Source of the DNA: Yponomeuta sedellus | Lineage: Eukaryota; Arthropoda; Insecta; Lepidoptera; Yponomeutidae | Reading direction: 5' to 3' | Assembly: GCA_934045075.1 (NCBI GenBank) | Contig: OW203722.1 | Span: forward strand, 14,384,796-14,448,795 | Length of the DNA stretch: 64,000 nt | In this document: piece by piece, positions 34,291 to 46,675 of the stretch | Layout: each line of letters opens with the position of its first letter | How positions within the stretch are numbered: position 1 is the first letter of the stretch | The notes under the pieces: generated by a model | Databases searched by the model: none | The model's input: the letters and a program-made list of their open reading frames with translations, nothing else | What the model was told of the DNA's origin: nothing | Program-made: the position numbers and the translations under genes

Positions 34291-34524
34291 ATATTAATTA
34301 CATATATAAGAACCAATTTGTCGTGTATTCTTTATTCCGGTTGTGCAATAAAGTATTCTCTAGTATATTAATGAGTCCAAGAGAGGAGAATGATTATTAA
34401 AATATCACTAAAATTATTAATACTAAGATTAGTATTATGTTGTTTTGTCACACAGGAAGTCGTTAATGATGCAACATTTTCTATAAGTAATGTATTTTTA
34501 ATTGTCTTAGCTTCATGTTTTTAA

Positions 34525-34732
34525 AGACGACCTCTGTGGCGTAGCGGTAGTGCATCTACCTACCATGCAAGAGGTCCCGGGTTCGAATCCCGGCTGGAAA
34601 ACAAAAAAAAACCCCAGGTCTTGGATGTTTACATGTTTGTGATGTCGCTGTTTCTGGTTCCCACGACACAGGGTATCCTAGTGTGGGGCCAGAAGCAATG
34701 TATGTGCCTGTATGTAAATAAAAAAAAAAAAG
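34525..34732 (+). mobile_element. SINE-B copy 1 (tRNA-headed)
   Basis: The head 'ggcgtagcggtagtgc' (A box) and 'gggttcgaatcccggc' (B box) is followed by a body containing 'ggttcccacgacacaggg' and an A-rich end. A second, 5'-truncated copy lies at 46796-46940. It differs in sequence from SINE-A and SINE-C. Confidence 0.8.
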
Positions 34733-37071
34733 GTATAAAGATTTTTTTTAATTCTAATGGAGCCATACATACTACAATCTTTCTCACGGGAATTGGATAG
34801 AATTGCAAAATACTGTGGTCAACCTCACAAAGACAGCCATTAAATAGAGAGGGAAAAAATAACAGTTTATGTTTTTTTAATACACTTTGCAATCCCTTTT
34901 TAGACCACACACCCAAAGCTTCATTTCTTGGCGCTAAAATTATATCTTTATTTGTAGAGTTGCCGGAAAAAAAATACCTAAGGGGGTTGTCACAAATTCA
35001 TGGTACGCAGTGAGACAATTTTATGACCTTAGGATTAGGACAAGGAATGCATAACGTAAGTTTATTCACTACAGAAGAAAAAAACAGGAACGTCTCATCT
35101 TCACATCCGCCAATCTCCACGGCGGCGGGGCGCCCCGGCGCACAGTTTGGGTTCGGCTGGTATAGAGACGTACTGAGATTGGCTAGAAAATTTCTACTTA
35201 TGCAGCAACCACTTTTGCGAATGTCACATGTATTAATGGGTGCTCAGTTATTTGATTTCACGATTCACCGAATCTCAATCAGCGCTGCATTCTGAGTTAT
35301 TCTGACCAAAAATTCGATCGGCATGTCGGTAATTGCCGTTTATCGTATTAACTTTGTACGTGTCTCGTTAACGCCTGCTGTTGATTTTCGTTACAACGCG
35401 TAGGTTTAAAAACGATTACTTTAAATCAATGGTGATTAACCATGGTGAACCCCTGTTAATATGCAAGTAAATTTTGAACATGTGTAAAACGTGTAGTTTT
35501 CTTAGTCTATAAACGTTGTAGTGGACATCGAACACAGTTATTTATCGGTCCTTAAAAAAATTTAAAACCTATTTAAAAAAATAAAATGTTAAAAAATTAC
35601 CTTAAAAAATGTTTTTAAGTTTAGTGTTTTTAAATTCCACGTTGTACCTACCTATATAACACAGAATATCCATTTCACTCCTTGAAAGTAAGCCCGAGTC
35701 AAGAGCTTTTGGGACGTATACAGAACTGAATACATAGTATCTGGAAGATAATTTTCATAGCTGAATGCTGCTGTTAGATTTAAGTTTGCCTTTGCGTTTA
35801 AAAATAGTGCAATAAATAATATTGGTGCTAGGCCGAGGCACTGAGGCTTAGACAGCAGCCGGAGAGCTGGCGCATACCTCGGCCAGACGAAAAGGCTGGC
35901 CGTCTAAAGGGCGCTCGTTGCCAGCATACTGGGCTCCCTGCCGTGGGATATCTCAGGGACCTGAGGCGAATTTTTTTCTTATAATTATATGTTAAGAAAT
36001 TATTCACAGTAGAATTAGTTTTTATTTGAGTACTTTTGATAAATATTCCAGTTAATTGATTGATTGAAGCCGGATTGTTGTTGCCGTTTGTTTCTTTATT
36101 GTCTATTTCACTTATTTCTGTTTTACTCATACTATGTCAATTTCACACATTATTTTTTTGTTTCTGTGATGTGTCTTTTTGGTATAATAAATGTCTTTCT
36201 TTCTTTCAATAATAATTATGATAAATAATAGTCTAAAATTTAAAAAAGGAATGGAGTGTTATGGAATTCCTCCGAAACAACATCGAATTTTTTATGTACA
36301 TTTGGTAAGTCTGAGAATAGGTAGTAAGCTAATTAAATGGCAAAACAACGTTAGCGGGGTCAACTAGTAAAAGTATAGAGGGTGTACCGAAATTCCCATA
36401 AACACCAAAAAATACTTGTCATTACTAACTACTGTTAATATGGGGATAGCTTCGTAATCGCGAAAAAAAAATTGCTGTTTGCCTCTTTCCGAAAGTTACA
36501 ACCTGCGTTCAAATGTATGTAATTTGCTGGTGACCTTGCCCAAAGTCCTAAAAATCCTAAGTCAAATACTCCTTTGATAAGATCCGAAATACGTCCATGC
36601 GAAGTCAAAGTAATTTGGTGAAGTTATTTTTCGAAAATAGCACAGCGGGACAGGAACAAGTCCGCAAAGCGGAGCTTCGTAAAGTTTACCCCACTAGTCC
36701 CAGTCTCGCAAGGCAGTCGCTGTATGACACGAGAAGCAGTTGAGGAGTAATCCGATCCGTCGAACTTCGTAACCTAATTCATTATAGTGCGCCTTGTTTG
36801 AGTTGGGAGTAGACGCTTGTTCTAGAACAAACGAGACTGCTCCCCGTCTGCTTCTAAACAACACCTGGCTTGCCGCCACACGTCACAAGGCTTTACAACT
36901 AGTTGGAAACGGAATAGACAACATTCTCATCTATGTTTCGAGTTCAATCATAAATTTCAACAACTGTAAGGAGTGCTACTACACCAGCTGATACCCGCAG
37001 CTTCACTTGCGTTTGGATTGTTAGTAAATGAGATATTATGGATTAATTTAGCAATTTCTCTTACTAGGTAC
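34733..37071. other. Gene-free stretch
   Basis: No gene supported. A GC-rich patch lies at 35115-35160, and the repeat at 36241-36370 is shared with 34150-34290. The rest is unrecognised AT-rich DNA. Confidence 0.4.
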
Positions 37072-37121
37072 AGTAGTAAGCTTAAGTGCATGTGTGTACA
37101 CAGGCACTTAAGCTTACTACT
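37072..37121. repeat. Perfect 18 bp inverted repeat, 14-base loop
   Basis: The arms 'agtagtaagcttaagtgc' (37072-37089) and its complement (37104-37121) are exact. A stem-loop or small fold-back relic. Confidence 0.85.
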
Positions 37122-37312
37122 TGATGTGGGTCGCTTTGCTTTGTCTAATACAACCGGTACCTACCTAGACTGATCCATAATTACTTATGTTTAGAGGATT
37201 GTGCAAAAACAGAGTGATGTTTTCAAGATTTCAGTTTCATAATGCATAATAGTTTCTGAGGGATTTAAACAATTTTAAAAATGCTATTTGCAGCAAAAAT
37301 CTCTGTCTGCCT

Positions 37313-37376
37313 CGTTGGTCTAGTGATATCACGTCTGATTGCTATGCCAAAGGTCGTGGGTTATTAATGCGACCCT
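37313..37376 (+). mobile_element. tRNA-derived SINE head (SINE-D)
   Basis: 'tgcctcgttggtctagtg' resembles a tRNA A-box region and 'ggtcgtgggtt' the start of a B box, which then decays. Similar heads occur in lepidopteran SINEs. Not a functional tRNA. Confidence 0.45.
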
Positions 37377-38518
37377 AAGTAAGCATTTACCTATCAAACT
37401 ATCGTGTGATTATAGGTTGACACATATAGAACACACTCCGTTTACGACAGTGAGCGTGTCCATAAAATGTGCAAAATAATCCCGCTAATAAATTGTTGGC
37501 CGCTAGAATACTGGCCATTGAAATAATAAAACCGTCAGTCTAAGCCACGTTGATTTAAACATGCTTTTACTTCCTTCTCCTACGTTATGTGTATCTACGG
37601 CATATTCGTACACAAGACGGAAAAGTAAATGGACCTTTTAATTCTTTTCTAAATTATGATACATATTACAACAAAAGTTGTCAAGTTGTTGATATAAGTT
37701 TGGGAGTTAAAGCGAATGCCTCGATGCCGGACATCTAAGCAATCCATAAGTTTGGCGACAAGATATCTGTAAGCCTCAACCTCAAAGGTGTATTTATTGG
37801 ATGAGAAGATCAAAAAGTGGAATATACCTTTAAATAACGACTTAGAGATTGCTTTTCTTTCTAGAGGTTATTATTTAATGTTTATATGGAACAAGACAAA
37901 TATTGTACCATAGTAAGGAACTAAAAACATTAACTACTAACAACTATAGGTAAATGTTTCTAATATTAATCTTGCAAAACGAGAATTCAGTTTGAGGAAT
38001 ATTAGAATAGAAGCAGTTTAGCCGACGCGACGGTAACGTGGGTCTAATGAATTAAACTTTCCCTGCAACAACGACTCGAAAGCTACAGGTATAATGTGCG
38101 CCTGGACTCTGTTCCTCCTACTAAAGAGATTCAAAGGGGTGGAATGAATACTAAAAATAAAATATATTAACAAACATCTGAATCGTTTGACACTATCCCC
38201 ACCTTCTCACGTCACCTGTTGGTTGGCTAGAATAAAATACTATTTAGTACTAAGCAATCCAAATGTACAATCTTTACTGATACAATAAAGAATTTAATAA
38301 TAATAGAATCCAAGGAATATATAGATTTGTAAATTGTACATTGTAATGTGGTGAATGTGGGAAATCGTTACAAATCGTGCGGCTACGATCATATGACTTT
38401 ATAAATAAATGATAAATAAAGTGATGCTCGACTATGCTTGACTCGCGGTAAAGCGCAGGCCAAGTTCTCAGCCTGCCCGCGCATGCATACATTACATTTG
38501 CACGAACTCATAAGAATC
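37377..38518. other. Gene-free stretch
   Basis: Nothing coding or repetitive was recognised beyond short low-complexity runs. Confidence 0.4.
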
Positions 38519-38643
38519 GCAAAAAACCTATTTAGAGGCAAAAAAATCCATTCACGCCGGGACTCGAACCCGCGACCTCTGGCTAACCGTGTTTTGAAAA
38601 TTGCTCTAATCACGAGTTTATGCACTTAAAAAAAAAAAAGAAT
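38519..38643 (+). mobile_element. SINE-A copy c: 5'-inverted insertion (twin-priming signature)
   Basis: Starts with the antisense tail and half of the antisense tRNA-like head (aacctatttagaggc to 'ctggctaaccgtg'). It then switches to the sense 3' tail (from 'ttttgaaaattg') and ends in a 12-base A-run. The inverted and sense parts are adjacent segments of the same element, meeting at the TAGGTTTTT site. A 9 bp target duplication, ATAAGAATC, flanks it (38510-38518 and 38644-38652). This is the pattern that twin priming gives in LINE-driven insertion. Confidence 0.8.
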
Positions 38644-38652
38644 ATAAGAATC

Positions 38653-41120
38653 CTTTTCTACCTCTCTTTGTCTTCGACACCAGATAAGAAAACATTACTT
38701 TGAAGTTCATGCAGCCAGCTAGCATAGTTTTTAAGCCTACGGGGCTAAAAAAACTTGTGGCCCGCTTTGACTATCTGAAACTTGGGACATATTATAGGCA
38801 ACATTAGGGTCATAATTCTTTACGGCGCGGCGTACTAAGAATAATTATAAAACTATTCAACATCCTCTAAAGACTTTCCAAGTTCGGTCTGAAAAAGGCA
38901 CATTATTATTATTGTTTATCAAAACACTACTAATTTAGTATAGGCATGGACCTTAGCAAGTATCAAAATATGTTGTATTTTTGAGTATAGAAGTTGGCAT
39001 GTTTTTTACGTTTATGTGGGAACGGAATGGAACGGATCGGAGCCCTTCGAAGCGGAGCAGAGCAGAACATTTAGATATTAATTAAAATTTTGTTCACAAA
39101 TTGAGACAATTTTCTTTAAAAGTTAAATAGAAGCTGATGGATGCATTGCAATTTGCATGTTTTATTTGACTTATTATGAAGAACCAAATTATGTTTCTGT
39201 ACGTGAATGTGCAATGCAAAATAAAGATGTAGCCTCTCGGGAAATTACTGCCGAAATCTCGCCGCCACGCCTATAGACAGTTCGCCCGCTTCCTTTGTGC
39301 CCTGAATCAATTCCCGTAACTTATCTGCATATTTTATAATGCGAAGCGAAGTGACGGTGCAGTATTGGGAATACTCTTTAGGGACAAAATTTGCTTTAAG
39401 TTCTAATTTTGCACAGGGTTTTTGCTAGTTTAACTTTAGCAATATTGGATAATACTGGTCGTAGAGAACAATGCGGCCGTAATAGAGCTTATAAAGTTTT
39501 AAGTTAGCATTGTACGGCTACGCACATGAGGCGAGCCCCATCCCTCTTGGTGGAGTAAAAAGCCGCCGAGTGTGCGGTAAGTCGGGGGGCGTTAGCAGCG
39601 TTTTGTTGGGAACCCGCTCTCTAACTTTTAGGAGCCAACTGGCGCAAGCGTGAACCGCAATAGGATTAGCGAGAGACTTAGGCTCCGCGAGCTTCCACTT
39701 TGTACACTGACTCCGGCTGAGAGAGACTAATTCGATTAAACTCTACACCATCAAATATACAAAACATGAAATATAATAATCATTGAGCTGAAACGGATAG
39801 ACAATCAACATTGAGCAGTGTTGTACTTGGCAATAATAATAGCAAATACTAGAAAAGTGACGATGTCGTCGATTTTTATAGAGCATTTGCCGTCGAGCTT
39901 TATAGAGCTGACAGAAGTCCTTCACAGGTAATATTTATTGGGACATTTAACGTTGTGATCAATTTGATACTCAATTTAAATTCACCACGGCGACGATTCC
40001 ACCAGGCTGAAAATAAAAGTGCACGACTCTCGGTTCATTGTCCTTTTTGATGTCCAATTTTAGACGTAGCTTGGATGCGCCTTTGAATTCAGCTAGAGAG
40101 AATAGCGTAGCTTGCCGATTTGTTCCAGCTCTGACTGCAGCCAATCAAACCCTTTTAAATTTTCGAGCGTTGCTGACGAATTGCACGTAAAACAAGAGGC
40201 GCAATCGATTGTCTCTGTTGCCTGCCGTGCCTGCAGTTAGTAACCGAGCCTTTGCTTTCCTATAGTCAAAATCCTCTCGTCTGATGCTGGGAAATTCCTA
40301 CTAATTATAAATGTGAAAGTTTGTGAAGATGTTGTTTGCTACTAAGTACTCAATAACGCAATAACGGCTGAACGGATTAACGTGAAACTTGGCATACAGA
40401 TAGATACACTAAGATCTGAATTGAGATTCTAAACGGATAATATATTGATATCCCTGTAATGCGTTCCTGCTGGATAATATTTTATTGTTATCGTTCCCTT
40501 TTTTCAAGTGAAACTTTTAGATATTTATTAATATTGTGTTGCCATGGTAACGAGAATCGTATAAAAGCATTCTGTGGCGGTACAAAGTTTGCCCAGAAAG
40601 CTATCTAAAACGTCGTGGTTATATACTCTTTGATATAAAGTAAAAGCAAAAATGTAACGTTCATAACATATATTTCCAAAACGATTTGTAGGTAACAAAT
40701 AATTTCTGAAAACGGCAAGTACGGGTTAAGTAAATATTTTTAAATACAAACAAGACATGTTGGCCTTTAAAAACTTACTAGTACCGAATACTTCTGCAAA
40801 TCAGTTAAAACGTTTATAGAGTTTGAAACAAATACCCACGATGAGACTGAAATGAAACTTTATTTTTACGAGTGTCCTAACGACTTTCGGTTAAGATTTC
40901 TGATAAAAGTCTCAAGTGCGTAGCCTTATCTCAAGGGATTGTGAATCCACTTTGACTTATTACACCATTCTGTTGAGAAAGTAAATGTATGTAGCTTGTT
41001 ACAGTTTTCCGAGAAAGCGTTACCAATTAGAAAAGAACCAAATTGTGTTAAGTTCCTTTTTACTCAACGGAAATATAAAATAAAAACTTAGTTAAACGAT
41101 CCAAATCTATGCATATAGTG
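38653..41120. other. Gene-free stretch with one dispersed repeat
   Basis: At about 40295-40470 is a common lepidopteran repeat ('actaattataaatgtgaaag', then 'acggctgaacggatt'). GC-richer sequence at 39520-39720 was not recognised. No gene supported. Confidence 0.45.
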
Positions 41121-41560
41121 TTTTCATTTCGATATCAACCCTTCTATTGATATCGAAATGAAAATATCGTTGGATGAGGATGACCGAGAACAGAAAGATA
41201 TGACATGGCCAGGTAAGGCTTATGCCCAAGATGATTATTCATCCTGGAATGATAGATTATGCACGGGCGCCTCGGGTTGGTGGAGGATTGTAAGACAGTG
41301 GCGAGCCTTACCGTCAGAAGTTATCACGCCGCCCATAAGGCCTCTGACCTGGCTTAACGACTGCCATTACATGACAGCCGGCACCAACGGCTTAACGTAG
41401 GTGCCTTGCGAAGCACGGAAGCGCTCGGAAAAAATGCCACTAGCGGTAGTCACGGGACGGTCACCCATCCTGCACCCGACCGCGCCTGTTGTTGCTTAAC
41501 TCAAGTGATGGATTCAAATCACTCGGTTCGACCAGGCCACGCGCGCTTCATTTTCATTTA
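41121..41560 (-). mobile_element. SINE-C copy 3, chimeric with an RTE-like LINE fragment
   Basis: The right part (about 41265-41560) is SINE-C in minus orientation. The left part (41166-41263) is a relic of an RTE-type LINE ORF end, of which another copy lies inverted at 42690-42800. The left edge holds a perfect 18 bp inverted repeat with an 8-base loop (41121-41164) built from the SINE 3' end. Confidence 0.55.
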
Positions 41561-41833
41561 ATGCGATTAAATTCGCTCGAGGAACAGTCTTCTTCGTGTA
41601 CCCGTATTATTATGTTGTTATCACAATGAGTGCATCAATTGTAACGTCAATGAATTGATTTGCAATATAACGACACGCAACATTTTACTGCCGCTATTTT
41701 TGGTGCATCACTATAAAATAACCTTGTAACTCCATAGTATGGATTTTAAGTATAAACATTAAAGTTTGGTTTCTTTATAATTTAACATTTAAAGGTGCCA
41801 GGTAGGTCCCAAAATTATAACTTTGTGCCATTT

Positions 41834-41948
41834 GTACTATTTTTATTTTTAATGCACTAACTCGTGCTAAGGACAATTTTAAAAACCTATTTAGAGGCTA
41901 AAAATTCCACCCATGCCGGGATTCGAACCCGCGACCTCTGGCTATCCA
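41834..41948 (-). mobile_element. SINE-A copy d: simple 5'-truncated insertion
   Basis: Minus orientation. The 3' tail and the 3' part of the tRNA-like head are present, stopping inside the anticodon arm. A 12 bp target duplication, TTTGTGCCATTT, flanks it (41822-41833 and 41949-41960). It defines the family 3' end (gtgcattaaaaataaaaata) and shows normal target-primed insertion. Confidence 0.85.
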
Positions 41949-42331
41949 TTTGTGCCATTTACTTTTTGCTATTCTATTTATTTAATTAAAACTATTCCAA
42001 AGACAACGCCACTACAAAAGTTACTCCGTTCGTTCGATCTCGACCTGTCTGGATAGCATTCTCTCAGGGCCAGTTTCTGAATTGAGAATTCGCTAAGTAA
42101 ATAGTTAACCGTACTGCGGTCTCTTATAATTTCGCGGAAAAGAGCGTGAAAGAACGTTACTTAAAAACGTAATTTACTTAGTGATTTTTTTAATTCAGAA
42201 ACTCGCCATCAGCGGTCGAAGTTTAATTTTTATTACTGTTCGTGGAGGTACAGAGTAAAGAAATAGTAGTAAGTATGAATAATATTTTTGGAGTGATAGC
42301 TTAGCTTCCTAGAATTTTTGATTCCTTGAAT

Positions 42332-42652
42332 GAATCACTTGAGTTAAGTAACAAGGCGCGGTCAGGTGTAGGATGGGTGACCGTCCCGTGACTACCGCTA
42401 CCGAGCGCTTCTGTGCTTCGCAAGGCGCATTAAGCCGTTGGTGCAGGCTGTCATGTAATGGCAGTCGTTAAGCCATGTCAGAGGCCTTATGGGCGGCTTG
42501 ATAACTTCTGACAGTAAGGCCCGCCACTGTCTTACAATCCTCCACTAACCCGGACTTGGCCCCCGTGGTGGATTATGGCCTAACGATCATGCGATACAGG
42601 AAGAGACCCGTGCCCGGGCAGTGGGGTCATACAAGGGTTGATATTGATACGT
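42332..42652 (+). mobile_element. SINE-C copy 4
   Basis: Plus orientation from 'gaatcacttgagttaagtaa' to 'caagggttgatatt'. It is more complete at the 3' end than copy 3 and shows the shared block 'cccggacttggcccccgtgg'. Confidence 0.7.
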
Positions 42653-42689
42653 AAGTTTTGGATTAGAAATAGTGAAGTTTTATGTTCGG

Positions 42690-42800
42690 ATGGTTCAATC
42701 CAATGTAATCTATCATTCCAGGATGAATATTCATCTTGGGCATAAGCCAAGGCATGTCATATCTTTCTGTTCAAGGCCATCCTCATCCAACGGCTACCCG
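42690..42800 (-). pseudogene. RTE-type LINE ORF fragment
   Basis: On the minus strand the translation reads SRWMRMALNRKI, stop, then after a small gap AYAQDEYSSWNDRLH. This resembles the C-terminal end of RTE-clade LINE proteins (recalled pattern: W-M-aliphatic..NR..W..LGEAYAQ). It contains a stop and a deletion. The same fragment is inverted at 41166-41263. Confidence 0.45.
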
Positions 42801-43144
42801 CAATCTACCTTAGACCTTCGAGTGAGCTGATCGGTGAGCTGCGTTTTGCAAACAGACATGGGCCTAGATTCTGCTGATGCATTCTAGTACAATGATCATT
42901 GCATGAACATCGCGATTTAATTTCGTTACTGCATCAAGTTTAGGCGCGCATATACATAAACCCTTTTAGGCATCAAAGGTATGAAAAAAACACGTCACGT
43001 GACCTGACCATGTATTTATCATGGTACTATAATGCACTAACAGAATCGAGGCCCCTGATTGAAAAATCACTGTATTATATCTTAGAGTATAAAGTACTAT
43101 AAATACTTAGAGTATAAAGTATGAAAGTACTTTATACTCGAAGT

Positions 43145-43515
43145 ATTTTTTTTTTTTTATTTAGCCTCGATTGTGTTCCACTGCTGGGCTAAGGCCTTTT
43201 GTCGTCCATTCCTCCCTGTTCATGACCACTTCCTGCCAGTCCGGCAGAAAGGTTGTAAGGTCGTCCTGCCATCTCCGCTTGGGTCGGCCACGTTTGCGAT
43301 ATCCGTCGCGCGGAACCCAGTCAGTGACGATTTTTGCCCACCTCTGGGCCCATACGGCTTAGATGACCCGCCTAGTTCCACTTCAGCTTAGCGGTTGCAG
43401 CTCCAACATCGACAATTTTGGTTCTGGAGCGCAGCATTGTATTACGAGTCCTGTCAATTTTTTTTACACCTAGAATACTGCGCTCCATTGCCCGCTGGCA
43501 AATCTTAAGTCTCGA
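43145..43515 (-). pseudogene. RTE-clade LINE, C-terminal ORF relic with poly(A)
   Basis: The minus-strand translation includes QRAMERSILGVKKIDRTRNT and AATAKLKWN, then a stop, AGHLSRMGPEVGKNRH and a frameshift. This is the typical end of an RTE reverse-transcriptase ORF. A T-run at 43147-43160 (poly(A) in element sense) marks the 3' end. It is strongly 5'-truncated and inactive. Confidence 0.8.
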
Positions 43516-45066
43516 CTTGAAGTATTATATTGAGCATTATAAATGAGTTCAAGCGGGCGACCAATTTCGCCGACAGGAGACGACATGGTTAGGTAGAATA
43601 ATAAAATACTTAATACAACCGCGAAATGGTCCCTGGGGACGAAATTTAGAAAGGAGGTATACCTTGATCGGGATTAAGGGCTAAGAGCACTTGATATTGT
43701 AATTAAACGCAAAACGCTAGTTTAATAAATATTTAACGTATAAATACCGCTGATCAGAGGTTGCATAACTAGCTTAGTAGTCAATATGAAATCTCTAAAT
43801 CAAAAATACTCTCAAAAGAAATGAATTCTGATTAGTATCGTTGTCGTGAGCAGTCAATTTTATTAGCACGTCAATTCTTTAAGAGTAGATAAAGCAAAAA
43901 TTTGAAGATGGCAGCCTTATCGTCGCAGGCCGTGAGAGAAAACTATTCCAATTAATCAAGTATTTTCTTTCGGTATTTTTTCAGTGTTATGTGTAGGTCA
44001 GTAAACAACGAGTCCGACGGAAAAAGTCGAAGCGGAATTTTCAAGTGAAATTAACTCCGAAATCAAAGAATCTCGGAGAATACTAGGGAAGTTACTGAAA
44101 GGATTTTATTTACAAAGTTAACGTCGTGCCGAATAAAAATCAGCTCCGTTCGGAAATCCGAAGTCAAAGTAACTGGGGTACAGTCGACAGCACGTGAACT
44201 ATTCCACCCATGACTTCTACTTAGTTACGTTATGGACAACTGTGCCCCTAAATTGTATAGGTTGATGTGATGTCGACGGTACGTAGTTGGATCTTAAACA
44301 CGTCTGTGGGCTTGCATTTCACTAAAAATATTATTAAAAACAATTGCACAATATGTAGAGTAGTCATTCTTTTATGATTTATACGTTTGTAAAATATAAC
44401 GTTAGGGAAAGTGAAAGTGGAAAAATGTCCAATATGTTTTCAACAGGTAGTTAAAAATGATTGCTCGATAATTTATGAAACACGAACCAAGTAACAAAAA
44501 ACATAATTTTACGAGATACAATCAAATATTATTGCTTCAATAAATTAAACAACGTATTTGAATATACGAAAATAAACCTACACGTTGAAATAATACTTTC
44601 CTCTTCCTAATGTCGAATTTGGTTTTATAGAAGACTTTTTAGACCTAAAGTAAATAGTATAAAAATTGTCTGATGACAGTCGAATGAAACTTATCTTAAA
44701 TCCTCACAGAGGGTGGTGAACAGTCCAGAGTACAGACACTAATCCTAGATATCAACTGACAGGAACTGTCCCGGCAATCCTGAATTTAAATACCTAGGTC
44801 ATAGGAGTTTTAGAAGGGTGACAAACGTTTAGGCGATACCTAGCATTGCTATATCACTTGTGTCAAGGAAGTAAGCTTTACCGCGCTTTACTACTTAGTA
44901 AGTTGGCGAGCGTCTGATCTAATGAAGCTCATTCCAACAATCGTAAAATCTTACTCTTGTTCCGACTGTTTTTATTATGTAATCAAATATCTTAAAGGCA
45001 CGTTAGTTAAATAATTTTGACATGAGAATATTGAGTAATACTTAGCGCAAGTTTTAGATAAACTGC
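43516..45066. other. Gene-free AT-rich stretch
   Basis: Nothing coding or repetitive was recognised. Confidence 0.4.
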
Positions 45067-45260
45067 AATCTTCTTCTTCTTCTTCTTCAGGCTATATTAT
45101 GTAGTCCACTGCTGGACATAGCCCTCCCCTAATGAGCGCCATAGCGCCCTGTCTTCAGCTTGCCGCATCCAGCATCTGCCGGCAGTTTTTCGCAGATCGT
45201 CATCCCACCCGGTCGGAGGGCATCCTACACTACGATTGCCGAGTCGCGGTCTGCAATGTT
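45067..45260 (-). repeat. LINE 3' region relic
   Basis: A TTC-rich start is followed by 'ctatattatgtagtccactg' and a GC-richer body, in the style of lepidopteran RTE-like tails on the minus strand. A fragment is shared with 228-283. Confidence 0.5.
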
Positions 45261-45318
45261 TTCCGCTAATGTTATTGAGAGATACTATAATTGCAAATTA
45301 GTTTACATAAAAAATTGT

Positions 45319-46675
45319 AAAAACCTATTTAGAGGCTAAAAATTTCACCCATGCCGGGATTCGAACCCGCAACCTCTGGCTATCCGTACCAGCGCTCTAC
45401 CAATTGAGCCAATGGGCGACTCACGGCATCAGTGAAATTTCGAACCTCTTTACAATACTCTCTGTATTACGTACAGGCAGCGACATCTGACTTAAGCAAA
45501 TTGCATTACTTAAAGCCTCGACCACCTACTTTGCAGTTAGGTTTTAACATCGGAACGATATCACTGTACCCACATGATTACACTATTTTAATTTTTAATG
45601 CACTAACCCGTGCTAAGGAACAAATTTAAAAACCTATTTAGAGGCTAAAAATTTCACCCATGCCGGGATTCGAACCCGCAACCTCTGGCTATCCGTACCA
45701 GCGCTCTACCAATTGAGCCAATGGGCGACTCACGGCATCAGTGAAATTTCGAACCTCTTTACAATACTCTCTGTATTACGTACAGGCAGCGACATCTGAC
45801 TTAAGCAAATTGCATTACTTAAAGCCTCGACCACCTACTTTGCAGTTAGGTTTTAACATCGGAACGATATCACTGTACCCACATGATTACACTATTTTAA
45901 TTTTTAATGCACTAACCCGTGCTAAGGAACAAATTTAAAAACTTAAAAACCTATTTAGAGGCTAAAAATTTCACCCATGCCGGCCTTTTAGCCTCTAAAT
46001 AGGTTTTTAAATTTGTTCCTTAGCACGGGTTAGTGCATTAAAAATTAAAATAGTGTAATCATGTGGGTACAGTGATATCGTTCCGATGTTAAAACCTAAC
46101 TGCAAAGTAGGTGGTCGAGGCTTTAAGTAATGCAATTTGCTTAAGTCAGATGTCGCTGCCTGTACGTAATACAGAGAGTATTGTAAAGAGGTTCGAAATT
46201 TCACTGATGCCGTGAGTCGCCCATTGGCTCAATTGGTAGAGCGCTGGTACGGATAGCCAGAGGTTGCGGGTTCGAATCCCGGCATGGGTGAAATTTTTAG
46301 CCTCTAAATAGGTTTTTAAATTTGTTCCTTAGCACGGGTTAGTGCATTAAAAATTAAAATAGTGTAATCATGTGGGTACAGTGATATCGTTCCGATGTTA
46401 AAACCTAACTGCAAAGTAGGTGGTCGAGGCTTTAAGTAATGCAATTTGCTTAAGTCAGATGTCGCTGCCTGTACGTAATACAGAGAGTATTGTAAAGAGG
46501 TTCGAAATTTCACTGATGCCGTGAGTCGCCCATTGGCTCAATTGGTAGAGCGCTGGTACGGATAGCCAGAGGTTGCGGGTTCGAATCCCGGCATGGGTGA
46601 AATTTTTAGCCTCTAAATAGGTTTTTAAATTTGTTCCTTAGCACGGGTTAGTGCATTAAAAATTAAAATAGTGTA
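45319..46675 (+). mobile_element. SINE-A copy e: giant palindromic SINE array
   Basis: 1,357 bases forming a near-perfect palindrome centred at about 45972. The left arm holds two antisense SINE units and the right arm two sense units, period 309 bases. tRNA-like heads lie at about 45347-45417 and 45656-45726 (minus) and at 46219-46289 and 46528-46598 (plus). Four 65-codon frames, one per unit, translate identically. The block starts with 'aaaaacctatttagaggc', ends in the sense tail, and is flanked once by a 12 bp target duplication, ATAAAAAATTGT (45307-45318 and 46676-46687). An 8-base asymmetry and a loop of about 20-26 bases lie at the centre. Sense heads keep A-box (tggctcaattgg) and B-box (ggttcgaatcc) promoter motifs. 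Confidence 0.92.
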
